From positions 186,001 to 250,000 of the forward strand of contig JBJEQJ010000020.1 in the NCBI GenBank assembly GCA_051881695.1: a stretch of DNA of 64,000 nt, read 5' to 3'. The notes beneath the pieces were generated by a model. It was not told the DNA's origin, ran no database searches, and worked only from the letters and a program-made list of their open reading frames with translations. Made by a program: the position numbers and the translations under genes. The stretch's first letter is position 1. Each line of letters starts with the position of its first letter. Origin of the DNA: CAYJFG01 sp051881695 (GTDB taxonomy: Bacteria > Bacillota > Clostridia > Oscillospirales > Acutalibacteraceae). Of the stretch, positions 60,062-64,000 are shown piece by piece.

Positions 60062-61612
60062 ATGTCAAGAAGATTTAACACGGGTTTAGATAATAAAAGA
60101 ATTGCAATTAATATGGTTTTTAGTGTTATAGCCTTTGCGTTAAACACTTTTATCAGTTTCTTTATTACACCATATATAACAAAAAAATTGGGGTCTGATG
60201 CGTATGGATTTGTTAAGTTGGCAAATGACTTTACTAGCTACGCTTCATTGGCGAGCATTGCTTTAAATTCTATGGCCAGCCGCTTTATTATGCTGGAGAG
60301 AGAAAAAAAGAATTTTGACGGAGCCATTAGGTATTATTCTTCGATAACAATTGCAAATATTGTGCTATCGGCAATCTTAGCGCTTCCTTCTTTAATATGT
60401 ATTATCTTCCTTGACAAAATCATTAATGTTCCTGTTTCTATGATTACGGAGGTTAGAATAACATTTGCAATTACTTTTACGAATTTTATGTTATCTTTGG
60501 CCTTTTCGACATTTGGCAACTGCTACTATCTTACCAATAGATTGGACAAAAGCTCTGTTAGGAATATGCAGTCGAATATAATTCGAGTGGGATGTATTTT
60601 GGGATTGTTTTTGGCATTTTCTCCGCATATTAGTTTTATAGCAGTAGGTAGCTTGGCTTCTGTTGTGTTTTTAATTATTTGTAATTTATACTATCACCGA
60701 AAATTAACACCGGATTTGGTGTTTGACCGACGCACTTTTGATTGGGCTGCAGTGAGAGAGGTGCTCGCTGCCGGCGTTTGGAATAGTTTAACCAAATTAA
60801 GTCAGATTTTTTCGTCGGGTTTAGATTTATTGGTGACGAATATCTTTATAGGCTCTACAGAAATGGGCTATTTATCTATAGCAAAAACAATTCCCAGTCT
60901 GATTGTTTCTTTAAATTCAACTGTCTCGAATGCTTTCAACCCTAATATGATGCAATTATATGCGAAGGGGGATATGCAGCAGCTAAAAAAAGCAACTAAG
61001 TCGGCAATGAGATTTATGTGTCTGTTTGTGACAGTTCCCACAGCAATACTGATAACTATGGGCGAGGAATTTTTCTGCCTGTGGGTTCCTGACCAACCGG
61101 CAAAATTAATTAACATACTATCTGTTTTGACGGTTGTTAATTCTTGTATTACAGGTCCCATGCAGCCTCTTTATCAGGTTTTTACAATTGCAAACAAGGT
61201 TAAACAAAGCTCGATTGTTATGATTATATATGGATTTGCAAGCATTTTGTGCACCTATATTTGCCTTCAGACAACAAATTTGGGGTTATATGCGGTTGCG
61301 GGTGTCAGCCTGGTTGGTTCTGTGGTTGTAGCTCTTTGTTATCATATTCCATTTGCAGCGGTTTATGTTGGTTTACCATGGTATACTTTTTTTCCGGAGA
61401 TATTAAAAAGTGTTCTTTCGCTTGCAGTTGTCAGCGCAGTGGGAGCTTTGGTTAATCTATTTTTTGCGCTGGAAACTTCTTGGATAATGTGGTTCACAGG
61501 CGCAGGTGTTACTGCTTGCATTGGTCTGTGTTTGAATGCATTATTAATTCTGAACAAGAAGGAACGTAAGAAGCTACTGAGTGTTTTATACGGAAAGTTG
61601 AGGAGAAGATGA
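60062..61612 (+). CDS. Polysaccharide flippase (Wzx/MATE-like)
   Basis: About 516 residues with 12-14 membrane helices, beginning NTGLDNKRIAINMVFSVIAF and followed by ITPYITKKLGSDAYGFVKL, the opening of polysaccharide exporters. It moves lipid-linked repeat units across the membrane and works with the EpsG-type polymerase. ATG at 60062 follows AAAGGTAG. A 252-base spacer without an intact gene precedes it. Its end overlaps the next GT4 (ATGA). Confidence 0.9.
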   Translation: MSRRFNTGLDNKRIAINMVFSVIAFALNTFISFFITPYITKKLGSDAYGFVKLANDFTSYASLASIALNSMASRFIMLEREKKNFDGAIRYYSSITIANIVLSAILALPSLICIIFLDKIINVPVSMITEVRITFAITFTNFMLSLAFSTFGNCYYLTNRLDKSSVRNMQSNIIRVGCILGLFLAFSPHISFIAVGSLASVVFLIICNLYYHRKLTPDLVFDRRTFDWAAVREVLAAGVWNSLTKLSQIFSSGLDLLVTNIFIGSTEMGYLSIAKTIPSLIVSLNSTVSNAFNPNMMQLYAKGDMQQLKKATKSAMRFMCLFVTVPTAILITMGEEFFCLWVPDQPAKLINILSVLTVVNSCITGPMQPLYQVFTIANKVKQSSIVMIIYGFASILCTYICLQTTNLGLYAVAGVSLVGSVVVALCYHIPFAAVYVGLPWYTFFPEILKSVLSLAVVSAVGALVNLFFALETSWIMWFTGAGVTACIGLCLNALLILNKKERKKLLSVLYGKLRRR

Positions 61613-62727
61613 GTATAAAAAATGTTTTGATACGGAATGATTTGGTTTTCGGCGGTGGGGTAGAAAATGTTATGTATAACCTTGTAAATTATCTGTCGAA
61701 ACGCGGTTACAGAGTGACTGTTGCAGGGGAGCAATGCAAAAAAAGAGAATTCTATAAATCCTATCCGCAGGAGGTAAGGTTTGTTAGAGAAAAACTGTTT
61801 TATGAAAGACAAACTCGCTATTCGATAAAATGGTTATTTGCAGGGTGCCTAAATAGGATATATAAATTATATTATGAGCATATAACGAAAAGACATTATG
61901 ATGTAGCCATTGCCTTAAAAGAGGGACCTTGTATGAAAGAACTTGTTTGCGCAAATGCCGAAAAAAAGTTTGCATGGGTTCACGTAGACTATAATTATGC
62001 GCATTGGACCAGTTGTTGTTTTAAATCAAATGAAGAAGAGCGACAATATATGAGACAATACGATCGTGTTGTTTGTGTGTCGCAGTCAGCAGCGGATTCA
62101 GTTGTGCATACAATCGGTGATCCGGGGAATTTATGTGTAAAATACAATCCGCTTGATGTAAAACGGATAAAGGAATTATCTGCAGTTCCCGACGAACAGA
62201 TAAAAAGAAGCGAAAAGCTGATTTTTGTGTCTGTCGGAAGACTGGCTAAGCCAAAAAACTATCCATTACTGCTACAGGTTTGCACTGAGTTAGAAAAGAA
62301 GTATAACTTCGAGGTTTGGATTATTGGAGACGGGCCTGAAGAGGGAGCGATAAAAAAAATGATTGAAGAGCTTGGTACATCCAGCGTCAGGCTGTTAGGC
62401 AAAAAAGGTAATCCGTATTGTATTATGAGCTGTGCAGATGTGTTTGTGAGCTCGTCAACTTGTGAGAGTTACGGTCTTGCGATTCAGGAGGCATTGATTC
62501 TGGGCCTTCCGGTTGTAGCAGTTAAATGTCCTGCGATTGAGGAGGTTTTTGACAAACGGTTTGGTATTTTGTCAGATAATTCTTTCGGGGGATTATACGA
62601 GGCTATAGAAAAGATGTTACTTTACGAAGAGCTACGCAGACAATGCAAAAACAATATTAAGAATTATTATCGAACTGATAATCTGTATGAGAAACGGTTG
62701 CATGAAATTTGCAGATTATGGGAGTGA
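61609..62727 (+). CDS. Glycosyltransferase family 4
   Basis: A 372-residue GT-B enzyme: LVFGGGVENVMYNLVNYLSK, AWVHVDYNYAHW, VSVGRLAKPKNYPLLL and STCESYGLAIQEALILGLPVV. Translationally coupled to the flippase gene by an ATGA overlap. Related in layout to the GT4 at 44848. Confidence 0.88.
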   Translation: MSIKNVLIRNDLVFGGGVENVMYNLVNYLSKRGYRVTVAGEQCKKREFYKSYPQEVRFVREKLFYERQTRYSIKWLFAGCLNRIYKLYYEHITKRHYDVAIALKEGPCMKELVCANAEKKFAWVHVDYNYAHWTSCCFKSNEEERQYMRQYDRVVCVSQSAADSVVHTIGDPGNLCVKYNPLDVKRIKELSAVPDEQIKRSEKLIFVSVGRLAKPKNYPLLLQVCTELEKKYNFEVWIIGDGPEEGAIKKMIEELGTSSVRLLGKKGNPYCIMSCADVFVSSSTCESYGLAIQEALILGLPVVAVKCPAIEEVFDKRFGILSDNSFGGLYEAIEKMLLYEELRRQCKNNIKNYYRTDNLYEKRLHEICRLWE

Positions 62728-62732
62728 CTTAT

Positions 62733-63875
62733 ATGAAAAAAGTATTAAAAAAGAGAGTTGCTACAATGACGTTCCATATAGCGCATAATTATGGGGCGAT
62801 GCTTCAGGCGTATGCATTAACGGCAGCCGTACGAAAATTAGGATTTGATTGCGAGGTTATTGATTATAGGTTCCAGTACATATATAAGTGGGGAAGGGTA
62901 GATTATCTAAAAGAATTAAAGCACAAATTCGGTTTTATCGGTGGATTGTTAAGATACTGTAGAAATCTTTGCTTAGGTAATTATAATCCGCATATCAAAA
63001 AGAACAAATTTAATTGTTTTCGTGATAAAGTGATTCCTCATTCAAAAAAAACTTATTATTCTAAGGATGAGCTTGTTAATTTGGATTATGACGCTATACT
63101 CTTTGGCAGTGATCAAATTTGGAATGAAGAGCTGACAAATGGTCTGGCAACAGAATTTTTTGGAGATTTCCCATGCTTGGAAAAAACTAAAAAGATTGCA
63201 TATGCCGCCAGCAATGGAATCGGTTACTTTAAGGACGATGTTAAACAGTTGTATAATAACTTGCTTAAAGATTTTTACGCAATTGGAGTTAGGGAAAGAG
63301 ATTTAGCAAAATCATTAAATTCATATGGCTTTAATGCGGTTAAGGTATTGGATCCTACATTGCTTTTAGGGCAAGAGGAATGGAAATATATGCTGAAAAA
63401 AGCATATAAGGATATATCTGTTCCAAAAGAGAAATACCTGCTGATTTATGCTTTTGACGAAGATGATTCAATATATGAAATTGCAAGAGAAATAGCGAAA
63501 AAGTATAGTTTAAAAATTGTTGTAATTGCCTATGAAGCAAAAAAGGTTACGGAAGAATTTACAGTATTTACAGAGTGCGGTCCGGGAGATTTTATAAATT
63601 TATTTTATAATGCTAATGCTGTTCTTACAACATCATTTCACGGAACCGTTTTCTCTATAATTTTTCACAAAGATTTTTACTGTATACCGCATAAATTATA
63701 TCATTCCCGTACAGATGATTTGCTTGATAGCCTTAATTTATCCCAAAGAAATATTAATTCATATGATAAATTAAAAACTGCGGCAAACATAAATTGGGAT
63801 GCAGTTGATGCAGTTTTAGAAAAAGAAAAAGAAAAGTCACTCGATTTTATAAAAAATGCATTAAGTCAAGATTAA
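62733..63875 (+). CDS. Polysaccharide pyruvyl transferase family protein
   Basis: About 380 residues. HNYGAMLQAYAL at the N-terminus, LFGSDQIWNEE, YAASNGIGY and TSFHGTVFSIIF are the motifs of the pyruvyl transferase family (CsaB/PSPT). It would add a pyruvate ketal to a sugar from phosphoenolpyruvate. ATG at 62733 follows GGGAG. It is followed by an F420-hydrogenase-beta-like gene, a partnership common in Firmicute and Bacteroidetes surface loci. Confidence 0.88.
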   Translation: MKKVLKKRVATMTFHIAHNYGAMLQAYALTAAVRKLGFDCEVIDYRFQYIYKWGRVDYLKELKHKFGFIGGLLRYCRNLCLGNYNPHIKKNKFNCFRDKVIPHSKKTYYSKDELVNLDYDAILFGSDQIWNEELTNGLATEFFGDFPCLEKTKKIAYAASNGIGYFKDDVKQLYNNLLKDFYAIGVRERDLAKSLNSYGFNAVKVLDPTLLLGQEEWKYMLKKAYKDISVPKEKYLLIYAFDEDDSIYEIAREIAKKYSLKIVVIAYEAKKVTEEFTVFTECGPGDFINLFYNANAVLTTSFHGTVFSIIFHKDFYCIPHKLYHSRTDDLLDSLNLSQRNINSYDKLKTAANINWDAVDAVLEKEKEKSLDFIKNALSQD

Positions 63876-63888
63876 GAGGGAGAGTATT

Positions 63889-64000
63889 ATGCCAATAATG
63901 ATTGAAAACAAGGAGAATTGTTTTGGATGTACAGCATGCTTTGCTATTTGTCCAATGCGAGCAATTCAGATGATTGCCGACGAGGAAGGCTTTTTTTATC
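63889..64000 (+). CDS. Coenzyme F420 hydrogenase/dehydrogenase beta-subunit-like protein (N-terminus only)
   Basis: The first 37 codons are present; the gene runs off the right edge. The ferredoxin-type motif CFGCTACFAICPMRAIQM shows a 4Fe-4S cluster site. With the adjacent pyruvyl transferase this matches the F420-hydrogenase-beta-like proteins found in polysaccharide loci. AGAGGGAGAG ribosome-binding site. The function in these loci is not established. Confidence 0.72.
   Translation, partial: MPIMIENKENCFGCTACFAICPMRAIQMIADEEGFFY

Noticed and set aside
1..64000. CRISPR arrays, tRNA or rRNA genes, phage genes
   Set aside because: No regularly spaced repeats, no cloverleaf-like or rRNA-like stretch, and no phage structural or integrase genes seen by eye on either strand.

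Overview
The window looks like chromosomal DNA of an obligately anaerobic, low-to-mid GC Firmicute, most likely a gut-type Clostridia (Oscillospirales/Ruminococcaceae-like). This rests on the oxygen-sensitive NrdD/NrdG reductase pair, a T-box and a TPP leader of Firmicute type, a DUF3793 gene, a class B sortase, YqhQ, and strong GGAGG ribosome-binding sites. The genus-level guess is inference from gene content. No rRNA, tRNA, CRISPR array or intact transposase was seen.

Region 1 (1-34.6 kb) is mostly housekeeping. A decarboxylase start and nrdDG (behind four NrdR-like boxes) are followed by a PutP-type symporter. Divergent from it run alr, polA, a small phosphatase, rimI, tsaD and a DUF3793 gene. 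Then, on the minus strand: thiC-thiE-HAD-thiD behind a TPP riboswitch; cysE-cysS behind a Cys T-box; recA-recX-rimO-pgsA; a trmB-lipoprotein-response regulator-histidine kinase-yqhQ-prmC operon; a cold-shock gene with a long hairpin leader; and iscS-thiI-sortase-MoCF-like.

Region 2 (35.3-64 kb) is a single-direction surface polysaccharide locus, open at the right edge. It holds an initiating sugar transferase, at least eight intact glycosyltransferases plus one frameshifted one, an EpsG-type polymerase, a Wzx flippase, three membrane acyltransferases, a pyruvyl transferase and the first codons of an F420-hydrogenase-beta-like protein. It carries three apparent precursor modules: (a) an HpcH/HpaI aldolase with a D-2-hydroxyacid dehydrogenase; (b) a CDP-6-deoxyhexose cassette (rfbF, rfbG, reductase, 3,5-epimerase-like) without the 3-dehydrase that would make a 3,6-dideoxyhexose; (c) a KdsB-like CMP-transferase, a DRE-TIM aldolase fused to an MptE/DUF115-like domain, and a KDG-kinase-like PfkB protein. 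Module (c) lacks KdsA, KdsC and KdsD, and is the best candidate for an undescribed CMP-activated keto-deoxy acid pathway.

A MITE-like element of about 176-180 bp, ending in TTAAGGAA(A/C)CACTGA-type inverted repeats, lies just before the locus and again in its middle. A decayed third copy is near 51.6 kb, and lone termini sit on the stop codons of alr and thiI. Two genes carry apparent single-base lesions: iscS at its start codon and a GT4 gene near its middle.
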